Source: Vreelandella olivaria
GTDB lineage: Bacteria; Pseudomonadota; Gammaproteobacteria; Pseudomonadales; Halomonadaceae
Direction: 5' to 3'
Assembly (NCBI RefSeq): GCF_023507745.1
Contig: NZ_JALPZO010000172.1
Coordinates: 97,054-161,053 of the forward strand
Length of the DNA: 64,000 nucleotides
Shown: positions 34,107 to 43,800 of the stretch, piece by piece
How the letters are laid out: every line of letters begins with the position of its first letter
Numbering within the stretch: the stretch's first letter is position 1
Translations under genes and position numbers: made by a program
Notes under the pieces: generated by a model
Database searches by the model: none
The model's input: only the letters and a program-made list of their open reading frames with translations
What the model was told of the DNA's origin: nothing

Positions 34107-35867
34107 CTACTCACTTGCAGACGCTTCCTCACTGTCTCCAGCACTATTTCCAGCCTCCTGTTCAGCACTTGATACAGAGCGCTTAGCCTGGCTTTTCCCA
34201 AGGGCGATATCCTGATGACTGATCACCACCACTTCGCGCGGCCACCACTCGGGGTGATTATCCCGAATATAGGTCATTAGCCGTTCACGAATATTCATCT
34301 CTGATGTCCAGCCGGCCATGGGATCTGACGTCATCAAGTAGCAGGTTACCGTCTGAGCTGTTCCCGTTTGTGCGGTCACATAGCACAGTAGCTTGTGGTG
34401 CTCGACAACGTTCTCTTCCTCTTTGGCAAACTCAAGAAACTTCTCCCTTAACAACGCGATATTGGCACTCAGGTGAAGCGTCAGTTCCAGGCTTCTATAC
34501 AATTTGGTGCTTTTTACCGACAGGTTTTCAAACGGTCTGGAAACAAAATAGGTGACTGGCACAATAAGGCGCCGTTCATCCCAAACCCTTAGCCGGATGA
34601 AGGTGTAGAAAATACCCTCTACATAACACCACTGCCCTTCGAACATTACCAGGTCACCAATGCGAACCGGTTTGGCGAAGGAGAGCTGAAAAGAGGAGAG
34701 GATATTGCCCAACACCGACTGGCCTGCAATCCCCACCAGCACCGCAATAACGCTGGCGGAGGCAAGAAGCGATAAACCCAGCGTTTCAAATAGCTGGATC
34801 TGCCCTAGTACATACACCGAGACCGCCGTCACGGTAAACAGGATGATCAACCTGCGCAGCGCATAAAGCGAGGTAAGCAGCCGGCGTTTATCCCTGGGCT
34901 TGGTATCATCAATTTCTCCCACCAGACGGCGGGTCATCCGGAGCATGATGGTATCGACAAAGCGTAGTGCAATAGTGCCCACTCCCCAGGCAAGAATCGC
35001 AATCAACAATACCCGGAACGTAGTAGTGGCCACTGCGGAAAAAGAGACCACATAATCAAGTAGCATCTGGGTGATAAGGGACATGACAATAAGCGCCATG
35101 GGGACTTTAATACGACCGGCAAAAATACTTTTCATGCCACCGGGCAACCAGTTGGCCATCAGGCCTACCAGGACATAAACGCCCCACCCCACAGCACCAA
35201 TAACCAGCAGGAAAACAGGAATGGCAAGCCACTCCCAAATCATCAGCATCCCAAATGAGGTTTTAAAGCGTTTGGGAATATACTCTTCCAATAAGGAAGG
35301 GCCATACACTGCGTACAACACGGGAATCGCTGCCACGCTGTCAGGCATAATTAACCAAACGGGGTCCTGCTCCCCCTGACGATACCGGCCCAACCGGATA
35401 TCGTACGCTTCTCCATCGGCCTGGAGAGAGGTAATTTCAATATCCCTTCGCGGCTCCCCAGCTAATGGATTTTGGCCGGAACTATCCTCAATGGCGGCAT
35501 CCTGGCGCCCGGAGAGATTCGATACATTGAGCCACTCACCCCGCTTAAAGACCTCCGCCAGCTGCATGGCCAGTTGACCACCCCGCTCTGCCTGCTCGTC
35601 CGTAGACAAATCGGAAAGGTTGAGCATGTGCGCTGCCGCATCGAACTCCTCATCTTCGGTTAGCGCCAAAAAGCTTCTGATGGTTTCCCGGGGAGTCGCT
35701 AGGCTGGTATCGTCGGGAGCTTCGCCAAGCCCTGCGTTTAACGCATCGACAGAGAACCACCGCGCATCCCCGCTCTCCTCTCCCTGAGCTTGCGCCGCAC
35801 AGAAACTGGAAAACGCGAAGGTCATTACCAACACTATCCACACGGGCCATGAGCCATTTACGTTCAT
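34107..35867 (-). CDS. mechanosensitive channel, MscS family, with periplasmic N-terminal domain
   Basis: Start at 35867 (MNVNGSW), AAGG 5 bases upstream; 586 residues. A signal peptide (FSSFCAAQA) precedes a roughly 180-residue soluble periplasmic region, then about five membrane segments and the MscS core: the pore helix region with LLASASVIAVLVGIAGQSVLG, GDLVMFEGQWCYVEGIFYTF (beta domain) and a C-terminal cytoplasmic domain. The tail (after about 565) is Ser/Glu-rich. Releases solutes on hypo-osmotic shock, which suits a salt-adapted host. Confidence 0.92.
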   Translation of the reverse strand: MNVNGSWPVWIVLVMTFAFSSFCAAQAQGEESGDARWFSVDALNAGLGEAPDDTSLATPRETIRSFLALTEDEEFDAAAHMLNLSDLSTDEQAERGGQLAMQLAEVFKRGEWLNVSNLSGRQDAAIEDSSGQNPLAGEPRRDIEITSLQADGEAYDIRLGRYRQGEQDPVWLIMPDSVAAIPVLYAVYGPSLLEEYIPKRFKTSFGMLMIWEWLAIPVFLLVIGAVGWGVYVLVGLMANWLPGGMKSIFAGRIKVPMALIVMSLITQMLLDYVVSFSAVATTTFRVLLIAILAWGVGTIALRFVDTIMLRMTRRLVGEIDDTKPRDKRRLLTSLYALRRLIILFTVTAVSVYVLGQIQLFETLGLSLLASASVIAVLVGIAGQSVLGNILSSFQLSFAKPVRIGDLVMFEGQWCYVEGIFYTFIRLRVWDERRLIVPVTYFVSRPFENLSVKSTKLYRSLELTLHLSANIALLREKFLEFAKEEENVVEHHKLLCYVTAQTGTAQTVTCYLMTSDPMAGWTSEMNIRERLMTYIRDNHPEWWPREVVVISHQDIALGKSQAKRSVSSAEQEAGNSAGDSEEASASE

Positions 35868-36202
35868 ATCAGCCTTTTCCATTGAGATGGGGCTATCCAG
35901 TTTCGCCAGCCCCCAGCATTTAACGCTGACACATCCATGTCAGTGGAGAAACAAAGTACAGACTACCACCCCGAATCCATCAAGCAGCGAAATACACGTT
36001 AAATGGGGCTCTCTTTCCGACCAGATAGTTCTACTGATGCAACGCTGTGTCTTACTCGCTAGTGCAGGTACTTCCAGAGTGGGAGCCCAGAAGGGAGCTC
36101 GTCCACGCGGTTTACCCTTCCCGGCGTGGCTTACTACCCTCAGTGAGGGCGTTGCTCGATTTTCTTACCAAGCGATATGCGGCGATGGAAGAAGAACCCT
36201 AG
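35868..36202. other. 335-bp gap, nothing supported
   Basis: Open frames here (for example a long plus-strand frame running over the neighbouring gene) have no ribosome site and no family resemblance. No clear repeat or terminator was found. Confidence 0.5.
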
Positions 36203-36739
36203 TCACCTCACCATCTCACCCAAGCGGTGAAGCGCTTCATCGTACAGGGCCACCAGTAACAGATCGCCGCGATCATTTAAACGAAACTCACCATAGCGGG
36301 CCGACTCATAGCGTTCAGCGTGACCTTCCTGAAAGAAGAAGGCATTGGTCGCAAACTGAACACTGCCATGGCGCAGGCGATAACGCAGGCGCCTTTCGTC
36401 ATCTGCCAAAGTGGCTTGGCCATCGTCCAGCCGCTGGAAATAAGCGATCCGCTGACCATCAAGCCGAACAATCACACTGCCATCCCTCGCCTCCGGCCCC
36501 CCTTCTGCAAATGCCCTCGGCCCCAGTGCCTGCTGTATACGGTTGCCAAGCGCGAAGTTAAGCGCCATATAGTCACCCTGCATCAGTGAGCGTGGGTCGA
36601 CCGGGGCCAGTTCGAGATAGATCACCTCTCCTTTAGCAAGGTGATGCTCTTTTTGCCAGATCGCCCAGTTCACTAACACCAGAATCAGCAACGTGGCCGC
36701 CATCACCACTATCCGGCTCCATCGTGTGTTGCACCTCAT
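36203..36739 (-). CDS. GDYXXLXY-motif membrane-anchored protein
   Basis: The ATG at 36739 overlaps the stop of the preceding gene (ATGA) and is preferred to upstream starts; 178 residues. One N-terminal membrane helix (IVVMAATLLILVLVNWAIW) then a soluble domain with LMQGDYMALNFAL, the GDYxxLxY motif (here GDYMALNF). Family members occur together with DUF4401 and DUF2157 proteins; role unknown, probably an envelope complex. Confidence 0.87.
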   Translation of the reverse strand: MRCNTRWSRIVVMAATLLILVLVNWAIWQKEHHLAKGEVIYLELAPVDPRSLMQGDYMALNFALGNRIQQALGPRAFAEGGPEARDGSVIVRLDGQRIAYFQRLDDGQATLADDERRLRYRLRHGSVQFATNAFFFQEGHAERYESARYGEFRLNDRGDLLLVALYDEALHRLGEMVR

Positions 36740-37806
36740 GGCCCTGGTTCCCCATCGCTGAGGTGGGCAACATCGGGCTCCAGCCACTGACGCGCACCCC
36801 AACGCAACACTAGCAACAGCCCTCCCAACCCCAGTAGCGTTAATGCTTTGATTAATAAGGTGACCTCTAACCAGTAGTAGTAACTGCCAATCGCCAGTAT
36901 CAGCGAAAACACGCCGAGCCCCGTTAACATGCGATGTCCAATAGCAAACCCTATCAACACCAATACCACACCTTGCCCCACGCTGGGGACATAAAGGGAT
37001 ATCGCCATCAACAGAACTACCTCCATATAGGCCAACCCACTCACGCTGGGTAAACGCTGGCTAATACGCAGCGTTTGAAGGAGCCACCACAGTGCCAATG
37101 CGACCAAACCTGCCCCCAGCCATGCTCCCAGCTTCACCCAAGGGCCGCCTACCATGTCGTAGAAAAACGGTAAGGGATAACCAAGATGCGCCAACCCCTG
37201 CACAAACAGCAGGCCCAATACCAAACCAACTCCCCACGCCTGGGCCTCATTTATACGGCGAGGCCAACGAAACTCATTCAGCCAAAGCGCCGTCAGCACC
37301 AACAACACCGTACCGCTGGCGACCGGCCCCATGGCACTCGTCACCAGTGCCATATAAAGCGCCACACTGGCGGCGAAGGCAGAGAAGCCACGATGTACCA
37401 GACTTGGCATCACGAGCGCCAACACGCACTGTAAAACCAGCAATGCCCACCACAGGTAAGCGGAATCTTCCCAGACCTCTATTAAGGCCCAGGCCACCAA
37501 CATCTGCCCTGCCAGACTAATCGCCAATGCCAAGTGTTCGAGTAGTTCCCCCCTGGCCGCACGCAGTAGCGCAAAAGCACACCCCAGCATCACCATACCC
37601 AAGCCCAGGGATGCAGTCGTACTTTCGATAACAAACACCGCGCCCAGGGCGATAAACCCCAATAGAAACAGTGCTGCCAACCAGCCGGAAAAGGCCTGCA
37701 GCGCGCGTACAAACCAGGGTGCTTCAGCTACCTTGGGGTACAGGCTGTCACCAACATCAATACCAGCTTGTGTTAATCGGCTACGCAAGGGAATCCTATC
37801 GTCCAT
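36736..37806 (-). CDS. DUF4401 multipass membrane protein
   Basis: The ATG at 37806 overlaps the previous stop by one base and has GAGGAGGGGG upstream; 356 residues. About ten to eleven membrane segments and a short cytosolic N-terminus with WFVRALQAFSGWLAALFLLG typical of DUF4401. It is translationally coupled on both sides, between the DUF2157 and GDYXXLXY genes. Confidence 0.87.
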   Translation of the reverse strand: MDDRIPLRSRLTQAGIDVGDSLYPKVAEAPWFVRALQAFSGWLAALFLLGFIALGAVFVIESTTASLGLGMVMLGCAFALLRAARGELLEHLALAISLAGQMLVAWALIEVWEDSAYLWWALLVLQCVLALVMPSLVHRGFSAFAASVALYMALVTSAMGPVASGTVLLVLTALWLNEFRWPRRINEAQAWGVGLVLGLLFVQGLAHLGYPLPFFYDMVGGPWVKLGAWLGAGLVALALWWLLQTLRISQRLPSVSGLAYMEVVLLMAISLYVPSVGQGVVLVLIGFAIGHRMLTGLGVFSLILAIGSYYYWLEVTLLIKALTLLGLGGLLLVLRWGARQWLEPDVAHLSDGEPGP

Positions 37807-38780
37807 TATTGAACCCCCTCCTCGTGTAGCCGCTTCAACCACACAACGGCCCCAGCCCCCAGTGCTAACACCGCAATCGCCAGTAGCAGCAAATTACCCG
37901 CTTGCCAATCGCCTTCCCATAGCAGAAATCTGGCCAGCAGTAGCGTTATCACGGTAATCAGTGAGACGCAGCCCCCCGCCAGCATAAAAAGGTCTGGCCG
38001 CCAGTAGCGGTAAACGCCATAGAGCGCTGCCAGCCACAGTGGATACACCATCACGACCGGTGCAAACGCAAAGTGTGATGCCGAGACCAATATCAGCATA
38101 ATCAGCGTGATAGGGATGCCACTCCCCAGAACCAGCAACCGAACGGCCCAACGCCCTCCCCAGCGCTGGTGCCATACTCCCAACTCCCACACCACCAGTG
38201 CAGTGGTATTTAGCAAAAACAACCCCCACAACACGGCTGGCCCGCTGGTAAACATCACTCCCAAGACACCGCCCCAGGTGCGAAAATAGAGCCACAATGT
38301 AAGGTTTAACAGGGCCAGCCATGCTAACCACAGCACATCAAAACGCGCTACCCATACCCAAGGTAAAATGAATATCGCCCAAACAGAGAACAACTGCCAA
38401 GGGTCGGCACCGGTTTGATACACCTGTCCAAATAGCGCCAGCAGCACCCCGACTAGCAGGGACGCTGACGTTAGCGCCACCCTGGCGAGCAAAGGGCTGG
38501 CCTTTCCCCAAATGCCGATTGCGACCGCTGACACCAACGCGACCTGAACCAATCCAAAACGCAACCAACGCCCCATTTCAACCCAGTTGTAGGCAATAAA
38601 AAACAGCACTGCGCAAGCTAGCGCCAAAGCTCCCAGCCATAGCAACAGCCGGTCGAAAAACACACCCCAGCTCCGAGGTGAGGGATACAGGCCAGATGCA
38701 CTCACCGCCTGAGCCACCTGGTCAGGCGGTATAGCGCCCTGCTCAATTAACGACACCAGTTCTCTGCGTAACCTGGTCAT
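37806..38780 (-). CDS. DUF2157 multipass membrane protein
   Basis: A 324-residue protein with an N-terminal cytosolic stretch (LRRELVSLIEQGAIPPDQVA), the DUF2157 signature SWGVFFDRLLLWLGALALACAVLFF and about nine membrane segments. First gene of the three-gene unit; AAAAAAGGAAC lies before the ATG. Function unknown. Confidence 0.87.
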   Translation of the reverse strand: MTRLRRELVSLIEQGAIPPDQVAQAVSASGLYPSPRSWGVFFDRLLLWLGALALACAVLFFIAYNWVEMGRWLRFGLVQVALVSAVAIGIWGKASPLLARVALTSASLLVGVLLALFGQVYQTGADPWQLFSVWAIFILPWVWVARFDVLWLAWLALLNLTLWLYFRTWGGVLGVMFTSGPAVLWGLFLLNTTALVVWELGVWHQRWGGRWAVRLLVLGSGIPITLIMLILVSASHFAFAPVVMVYPLWLAALYGVYRYWRPDLFMLAGGCVSLITVITLLLARFLLWEGDWQAGNLLLLAIAVLALGAGAVVWLKRLHEEGVQ

Positions 38781-39170
38781 TGGGGTTCCTTTTTTAAGGC
38801 GTTATGCCCAATGTTTAGTTGGGTAATCGCCATAGCACGTTGCGTATTTTAACTATTAATGGAGAGAACTCTCCTTTGCACCAGGCGTCGAACCTGCGCC
38901 TTTTCACTACCAGCACTTTTACAACGCTTATGCAGTATATGAAATGTAGCCGTTTTCAGATTTGGCGTTGAATACGGCTTTATCAAGTGCCTTATCCTGT
39001 TGCACTCGGCTGTTTATAGAGTTTCTGGCGGAACGGATGACAAGCAGATTAAGCCACCGACCAGCAAAGTGACTGTCACTTGCGTGGCACACTATCTCAG
39101 TATACTTTTGATAGAAGGCTACGCGACATCGGCCTGAATGCTTATCCACCGACGACGTAAGGTGTCGCTT
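38781..39170. other. 390-bp gap between divergent DUF2157 and amidohydrolase genes
   Basis: Contains no gene I can support; a minus-strand frame at 38928-39149 has no ribosome site and no family resemblance. It should carry the promoters of both flanking operons. Confidence 0.5.
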
Positions 39171-40640
39171 ATGCCACCCACTGCTGGTTTACTACCGCTT
39201 GCCCCCTACCCTCATCACTCCCATGGCGTTTGCTGCTGCGGCTCGCCGCTATTACAACACTTCCATGAACGCATGATGGCAGGTATTACCCGACGCCAAT
39301 TAATGGGGGGTGCTGCCGCAGTGATGGCGCTCTTCGCCGGTCTTCACGCCCCTGCCGCCATCAGCACCCAACCCAGGCGGCAAGACGGCCCACTGCTGCT
39401 GACTAACCTGACGCTCTTCGATGGCAGCGGCGCGCCTCTGCGCGAAGGTGTAACAATACGTATTGACGAGGATCGGATTCAGTCAATTGGCACCAGCGAT
39501 GCGGAGCCGGAAGGTGCCGAAATCATCGACTGTGGCGGTCGCACCGTGATGCCAGGATTGATTGATGCTCACTGGCACACCACGCTGGCAGCCATTACCC
39601 AAACCGCCGCCATGACAGCCGATATCGGCTATGTGCACTTGGTAGCGGCACAGGAGGCAGAACGCACACTGCTACGTGGCGTTACCTCAGTACGCGATGT
39701 AGGTGGGCCTTCCTTCGCGTTGAAGCGCGCCATCGACGAGGGAATTGTGGCTGGGCCACGTATTTTTCCGGCGGGCGCGATGATTTCACAAACCTCCGGG
39801 CATGGTGATTTTCGCATGCGCCATGAAATCCCCAGAGGCAGCAATACACCACTAAGTGAGTTGGAGCGCCAGGGTGTCTCCGCTATCGCCGATGGCGAGG
39901 CAGAAGTGCTAAGGCGCACCCGGGAGCAGTTGATGATGGGGGCATCACAAGTAAAATTGATGGCAGGCGGCGGCGTTGCCTCCTCCTACGACCCCTTGGA
40001 TAGCACCCAATTCTCTGAGCGGGAACTACGAGCTGCCGTTGAAGCGGCGGAAGACTGGGGTACCTATGTGATGGTGCATGTGTATACACCAAGGGGTATC
40101 CAACGAGCACTGAGGGCTGGCGTTAAATCCATTGAGCACGGCCAGCTAGCGGATGAAGAGTCCGTCAGAATGATGGCAGGAGAAGGCGCATGGTGGAGCC
40201 TTCAACCTTTTCTTCAGGATGAAGACGCCAACGTTTACCCAGATGCTGAGCGTCGTGAAGCCCAGCGGCAAGTAGCCGAAGGTACGGTGCGGGCTTATGA
40301 GTTGGCCCAGCGCTTTGATATTAACACCGCCTGGGGCACCGATATCCTTTTCAACCCTCAAAACACACCGAACCAGCTTCGCCAGTTGTCCAAACTGACA
40401 CGCTTCTACGATCCGTTGACGGTACTTGCCATGGCCACTGGCCGTAATGGCGAACTCCTCTCTCTTGCAGGTCCACGTAACCCTTACCCTGGCACACTGG
40501 GGAAAATTGAACCCGGCGCCCACGCCGACCTGCTGTTGGTCGACGGAGACCCAAGCCAGAACCTTGATTTCCTCCATGACCCTGAACGCAACCTGCGCCT
40601 GATTATGAAGGGCGGGCGTATCTACAAAGACACTCGATAA
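39171..40640 (+). CDS. exported amidohydrolase-superfamily protein (Tat-like leader)
   Basis: Start at 39171 (MPPTAGLLPL) with TAAGGTG 6 bases upstream; an earlier ATG has no site. The 489-residue protein begins with a Cys-His-rich stretch (HGVCCCGSPLLQHFHERMM) and then ITRRQLMGGAAAVMALFAG, a twin-arginine-type signal. The catalytic part is an imidazolonepropionase/prolidase-like TIM barrel: GLIDAHWHT (HxH), K in SQVKLMAGGG, H in VMVHVYTP, H in IEHGQ and D in WGTDI. Likely a metal hydrolase working outside the cytosol on an unknown substrate. 11 bp before the outer-membrane gene. Confidence 0.87.
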   Translation: MPPTAGLLPLAPYPHHSHGVCCCGSPLLQHFHERMMAGITRRQLMGGAAAVMALFAGLHAPAAISTQPRRQDGPLLLTNLTLFDGSGAPLREGVTIRIDEDRIQSIGTSDAEPEGAEIIDCGGRTVMPGLIDAHWHTTLAAITQTAAMTADIGYVHLVAAQEAERTLLRGVTSVRDVGGPSFALKRAIDEGIVAGPRIFPAGAMISQTSGHGDFRMRHEIPRGSNTPLSELERQGVSAIADGEAEVLRRTREQLMMGASQVKLMAGGGVASSYDPLDSTQFSERELRAAVEAAEDWGTYVMVHVYTPRGIQRALRAGVKSIEHGQLADEESVRMMAGEGAWWSLQPFLQDEDANVYPDAERREAQRQVAEGTVRAYELAQRFDINTAWGTDILFNPQNTPNQLRQLSKLTRFYDPLTVLAMATGRNGELLSLAGPRNPYPGTLGKIEPGAHADLLLVDGDPSQNLDFLHDPERNLRLIMKGGRIYKDTR

Positions 40641-40651
40641 GGACGCGCACG

Positions 40652-41392
40652 ATGTTGAAGTACCGCCCCGTTACTATCGCCCTGAGCGTTATCCTGGCAG
40701 GTCAGGCAGCGAATGCGAATGCCCAGGAGAGTCCCTGGCGCTTTCAGTTAACCCCTTATATCTGGATGGCGGGGTTATCAGGCGACATGCGTCCTCTGGA
40801 GAATGCACCCACCATTAGCACCTCGCGCTCTTTTAGCGAAGTACTGGATGATCTGGATGGTGCCTTTTTCATGGCTGGCAGTGCACGTCGCGACCGTTTG
40901 GTGCTGTTTGGGGATATTACCTGGGCCTCACTTAGCCACGAGGGTGCCCTGCCTCCCGGCATTGCTGCTGAAGGCAAACTGCGCCAGCGCTCAGTCACCG
41001 CAGCAGCAGGTTATCAAGTGGTCAGTACACCTAGCCAACACCTGGATCTGTTGGCGGGCGCACGCGCTTGGCGGCTTGAAGCAGAAGTGAATGTGTCCGC
41101 GCTGGGCGTCAGTGCCAGCGAAACCGAACGCTGGGTCGACCCGATCTTAGCCGCTCGGCTACGTTCAACCTGGACACCCCGTTGGTCAACGCTGGTACAT
41201 GCCGATATTGGCGGCTTCGGCATCGGTTCTGACAACACTTGGCAGGCAGTCGCTACTGCCAATTACCAGATCAGCGATACACTGCACCTTTCAGCTGGCT
41301 ATCGTCACCTGGCAGTGGATCGAGATGAGTCGGGCACACGCATTGACGTTACGATGAGCGGCCCATTGCTAGGCGCTACCTGGCGTTTTTAA
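40652..41392 (+). CDS. outer-membrane beta-barrel protein
   Basis: A 246-residue protein with a signal peptide (SVILAGQAANANA), beta strands with alternating pattern (FQLTPYIWMAGLSGDM ...) and a C-terminal Phe (LGATWRF). It follows the amidohydrolase by 11 bp with AAGGA before the ATG, so the two form an operon: an envelope hydrolase with its own barrel. No family beyond a general OMP barrel is recognised. The last 24 bases overlap the convergent LysR gene. Confidence 0.8.
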   Translation: MLKYRPVTIALSVILAGQAANANAQESPWRFQLTPYIWMAGLSGDMRPLENAPTISTSRSFSEVLDDLDGAFFMAGSARRDRLVLFGDITWASLSHEGALPPGIAAEGKLRQRSVTAAAGYQVVSTPSQHLDLLAGARAWRLEAEVNVSALGVSASETERWVDPILAARLRSTWTPRWSTLVHADIGGFGIGSDNTWQAVATANYQISDTLHLSAGYRHLAVDRDESGTRIDVTMSGPLLGATWRF

Positions 41393-42319
41393 CGCCTGAT
41401 CCCGTGGCCCAACGACAGGCGCACCCTGTGCCATCAAATCCACCACCCAATCAATGAACACACGTAACTTGGCGCTTACATGTCGATTCGGTGGGAATGC
41501 TATGTACATCGGCATCGGGTCGAGGTGCCAGTCATTAAACAAGCGGATCAGCTCACCGCGCAGCACGTGTTCCCTGGTCATGTAGTCAGGGAGCCACAGT
41601 ACTCCGAGACCCGCCAGGCCCGCCGCAAGACAGGCATTACCGTCGTCCACCGAAACCACATAGCGCCCTTGCACTTCGACACTCTCTCCGTTGCGGTACA
41701 TGGCGTGGGAAGAGGCCAAGCCTGCACGTGCCCGTCTGAAACCGACAATGTAATGCGGGGGCGCTGACAGTTCCTGGGGGTGCGAGGGAAGGCCCGTTCG
41801 TTCCAAATAGCCCGGTGCGGCATAAACACCAAGTCGTAAATCGCCCACACGGCGTGCCACCAAAGATAAATCGGTGAGTTCTCCACCACGCACTACGCAA
41901 TCCACTCCTTCGTCAATCAGATCCACCATGCGATCACTCACCCCCATATCGAGTTGAATATCAGGGTATTGAGCGTGGAACGCGGGCAAAGCCGGTATCA
42001 GGATCATTCGAGCAAGTGGGCCAGGTACATCGACTCTCAGTCGGCCACGGGGCAAAACCGTGGCATGGGACAAGCTGGTTTCGGCATCATCCATATCGGC
42101 CAGAAGTTTGATAACGCGTTCATAGTAAGCTGCCCCGTCAGCAGTGACGTTAACTTTGCGAGTGGTTCGGTTGAGTAACTTTACCCGTAGCCGTGCCTCC
42201 AGGTGCTGCACGAGCTGCGTCACGCTGGTCTTACTCATATGAAGAGTCTCGGCTGCCTTGGTAAAGCTGCCCGTCTCCACGACCCGCGCGAATGCCTGCA
42301 TTGCGTTAAAACGATCCAT
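41369..42319 (-). CDS. LysR-family transcriptional regulator, CrgA-like
   Basis: Start at MDRFNAMQAF (42319), the standard N-terminus of this subgroup; an ATG 13 codons upstream is possible. The 316-residue protein has the HTH (GSFTKAAETLHMSKTSVTQL) and an effector domain with AYYERV and GVYAAPGYLER blocks. It is divergent from RidA and so a likely regulator of it. Confidence 0.93.
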   Translation of the reverse strand: MDRFNAMQAFARVVETGSFTKAAETLHMSKTSVTQLVQHLEARLRVKLLNRTTRKVNVTADGAAYYERVIKLLADMDDAETSLSHATVLPRGRLRVDVPGPLARMILIPALPAFHAQYPDIQLDMGVSDRMVDLIDEGVDCVVRGGELTDLSLVARRVGDLRLGVYAAPGYLERTGLPSHPQELSAPPHYIVGFRRARAGLASSHAMYRNGESVEVQGRYVVSVDDGNACLAAGLAGLGVLWLPDYMTREHVLRGELIRLFNDWHLDPMPMYIAFPPNRHVSAKLRVFIDWVVDLMAQGAPVVGPRDQALKTPGSA

Positions 42320-42461
42320 AGCGGTGCCAAACACCTCGTGATTGTTTGAAATATACAAACAATGTTGATCAGAATGCGCCGTTTATCCACTACGAAGGTA
42401 AACGTAAAGTGACTTCATCATTAACAAAATGATCGATGATGATCTATTGATGGAGGTACAC

Positions 42462-42854
42462 ATGGCTAAACGTGACGTTGTTTTTCCCTCTGGCCGCCAG
42501 GCGCTTTATGAACACAATGCCTATTCCGCCGCCGTCCGCTCGGGCGACTTTCTATTCGTATCGGGCCAGGTCGGCAGCCGTGAAGATGGTTCGCCTGAGC
42601 CGGACTTCGCCGCTCAGGTACAACTCGCCTTCGACAACCTGAAAAGTGTCTTGAAAGCAGCAGGAGCAAACTTTGAAGATATCGTCGATGTTACGAGTTT
42701 TCATACCGACCCTGAAGCCCAATTCGCCATCGTGATGGAAGCCAAGGCGCGCGCGTTTCCGGAACAGCCTTACCCAAACTGGACGGCGGTTGGAGTGACA
42801 TGGTTGGCGGGTTTTGACTTTGAAATCAAAGTTATTGCAAAGCTACCCGAGTAA
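42462..42854 (+). CDS. RidA/YjgF-family protein
   Basis: The ATG at 42462 has GGAGG 5 bases upstream; 130 residues. It shows the RidA pattern (YSAAVRSGDFLFVSGQVGS, FDNLKSVLKAAGA, FPEQPYPNWTAVGV). RidA proteins deaminate reactive enamine/imine intermediates, but the position before NWTAV lacks the canonical catalytic Arg of RidA proper, so this belongs to a related subgroup of uncertain activity. A decayed RidA relative lies at 51573-51806. Confidence 0.88.
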   Translation: MAKRDVVFPSGRQALYEHNAYSAAVRSGDFLFVSGQVGSREDGSPEPDFAAQVQLAFDNLKSVLKAAGANFEDIVDVTSFHTDPEAQFAIVMEAKARAFPEQPYPNWTAVGVTWLAGFDFEIKVIAKLPE

Positions 42855-42867
42855 TCAGGAACACCTC

Positions 42868-43800
42868 TCAAGCACCTGTTCGTTGTAAGGCAACGGCATC
42901 TTGCCTTACAACCTCAATGGGTTTTTGTAAGCGCAGAGCGTCACGTTTCGGAGGTGCCTGGAATAGTCGACCGTATTCACGGGTGAACTGCGATACGCTC
43001 TCATACCCCACTTCAAAGGCAGCATTACTAGCAGAGAAGCCTTCATTGAGCATCAGACGACGCGCTTCGATCAGGCGAAGTCGCTGCTGGTATTGACCCG
43101 GCGTTAGCGAGGTCATGTGCTTGAAGTGCTTATGAAATGAAGAGAGACTCATTCCTGCCTCTGCCGCAAGTTGCTCCACTGGCACGCGCGACCGGTATTC
43201 AGCTCTAAGAATCGCAATAGCAGCGGCAAGACGACTCGCGTAACTACCTGGGTCCGCCAACGCCTGCAAGGCAGTACCATGAGGGCCTGATAGAAGCCAA
43301 TAATGCAACTCTTGCACGATGCCAGGGCGAAGAAGCGGCGCAGACTCGGGGCGATCCAGAAGTTTCATTAGCCGCGACGCGCAGTCAACCAACTCAGTTT
43401 CAGTGTCTTCGGCAAATAGCGTATGCGTTTCGGATAAGCGCTGAGTACTTGCATTGCCCATGTGGGCGGCAAGCTCACGCAGAATCATCATGTCCAGTTC
43501 GATGGCAACCGCTAGATAGGGCTCGCTCGGACTCGCCTGGACGATTCGCCCGATGACGGGCATATCAGCGCTGACAATTGCTGATTTCCCAGCTGACAAT
43601 ACCATCTGCTGGTTCCCCACAAGAATGCGCTTTGCCCCCTGCAATACAAGGCAAACCAATGGCTTATAGACCGAATGCAAGTCGCCAGCAGGAGCCTCAA
43701 CACACATCATTTTCAAGCCTGGCACCGGCGTTAGTGCCAAGCCATCACCATTGGCGTGGTATCGGGCGTATGTCTGGACAGCCTGTTTAAGTGAGTTCAT
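42868..43800 (-). CDS. AraC-family transcriptional regulator (AraC_N type)
   Basis: A 310-residue protein with GGAGGAAAG before the ATG, an AraC_N domain (MMCVEAPAGDLHSVYKPLVC, QGAKRILVGNQ) and two HTH motifs (VEQLAAEAGMSLSSFHKHFK; SNAAFEVGYESVSQFTREY). It is similar in layout to the regulator at 7000-7944 and is likewise divergent from an SDR gene. The last coding bases contain an 11-bp hairpin (42883-42911). Confidence 0.93.
   Translation of the reverse strand: MNSLKQAVQTYARYHANGDGLALTPVPGLKMMCVEAPAGDLHSVYKPLVCLVLQGAKRILVGNQQMVLSAGKSAIVSADMPVIGRIVQASPSEPYLAVAIELDMMILRELAAHMGNASTQRLSETHTLFAEDTETELVDCASRLMKLLDRPESAPLLRPGIVQELHYWLLSGPHGTALQALADPGSYASRLAAAIAILRAEYRSRVPVEQLAAEAGMSLSSFHKHFKHMTSLTPGQYQQRLRLIEARRLMLNEGFSASNAAFEVGYESVSQFTREYGRLFQAPPKRDALRLQKPIEVVRQDAVALQRTGA
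42883..42911 (+). terminator. hairpin after the RidA gene, inside the 3' end of the AraC gene
   Basis: TTGTAAGGCAA / TTGCCTTACAA is a perfect 11-bp stem with a 7-base loop, 28 bases past the RidA stop. It lies within AraC coding sequence, so it also fixes part of that protein's C-terminus. Confidence 0.6.

Noticed and set aside
35887..36561. 224-codon plus-strand frame
   Set aside because: Its second half is antisense to the GDYXXLXY gene, which has clear motifs and coupling; the first half resembles nothing.
38928..39149. 73-codon minus-strand frame before the amidohydrolase
   Set aside because: No ribosome site; overlaps the amidohydrolase leader.
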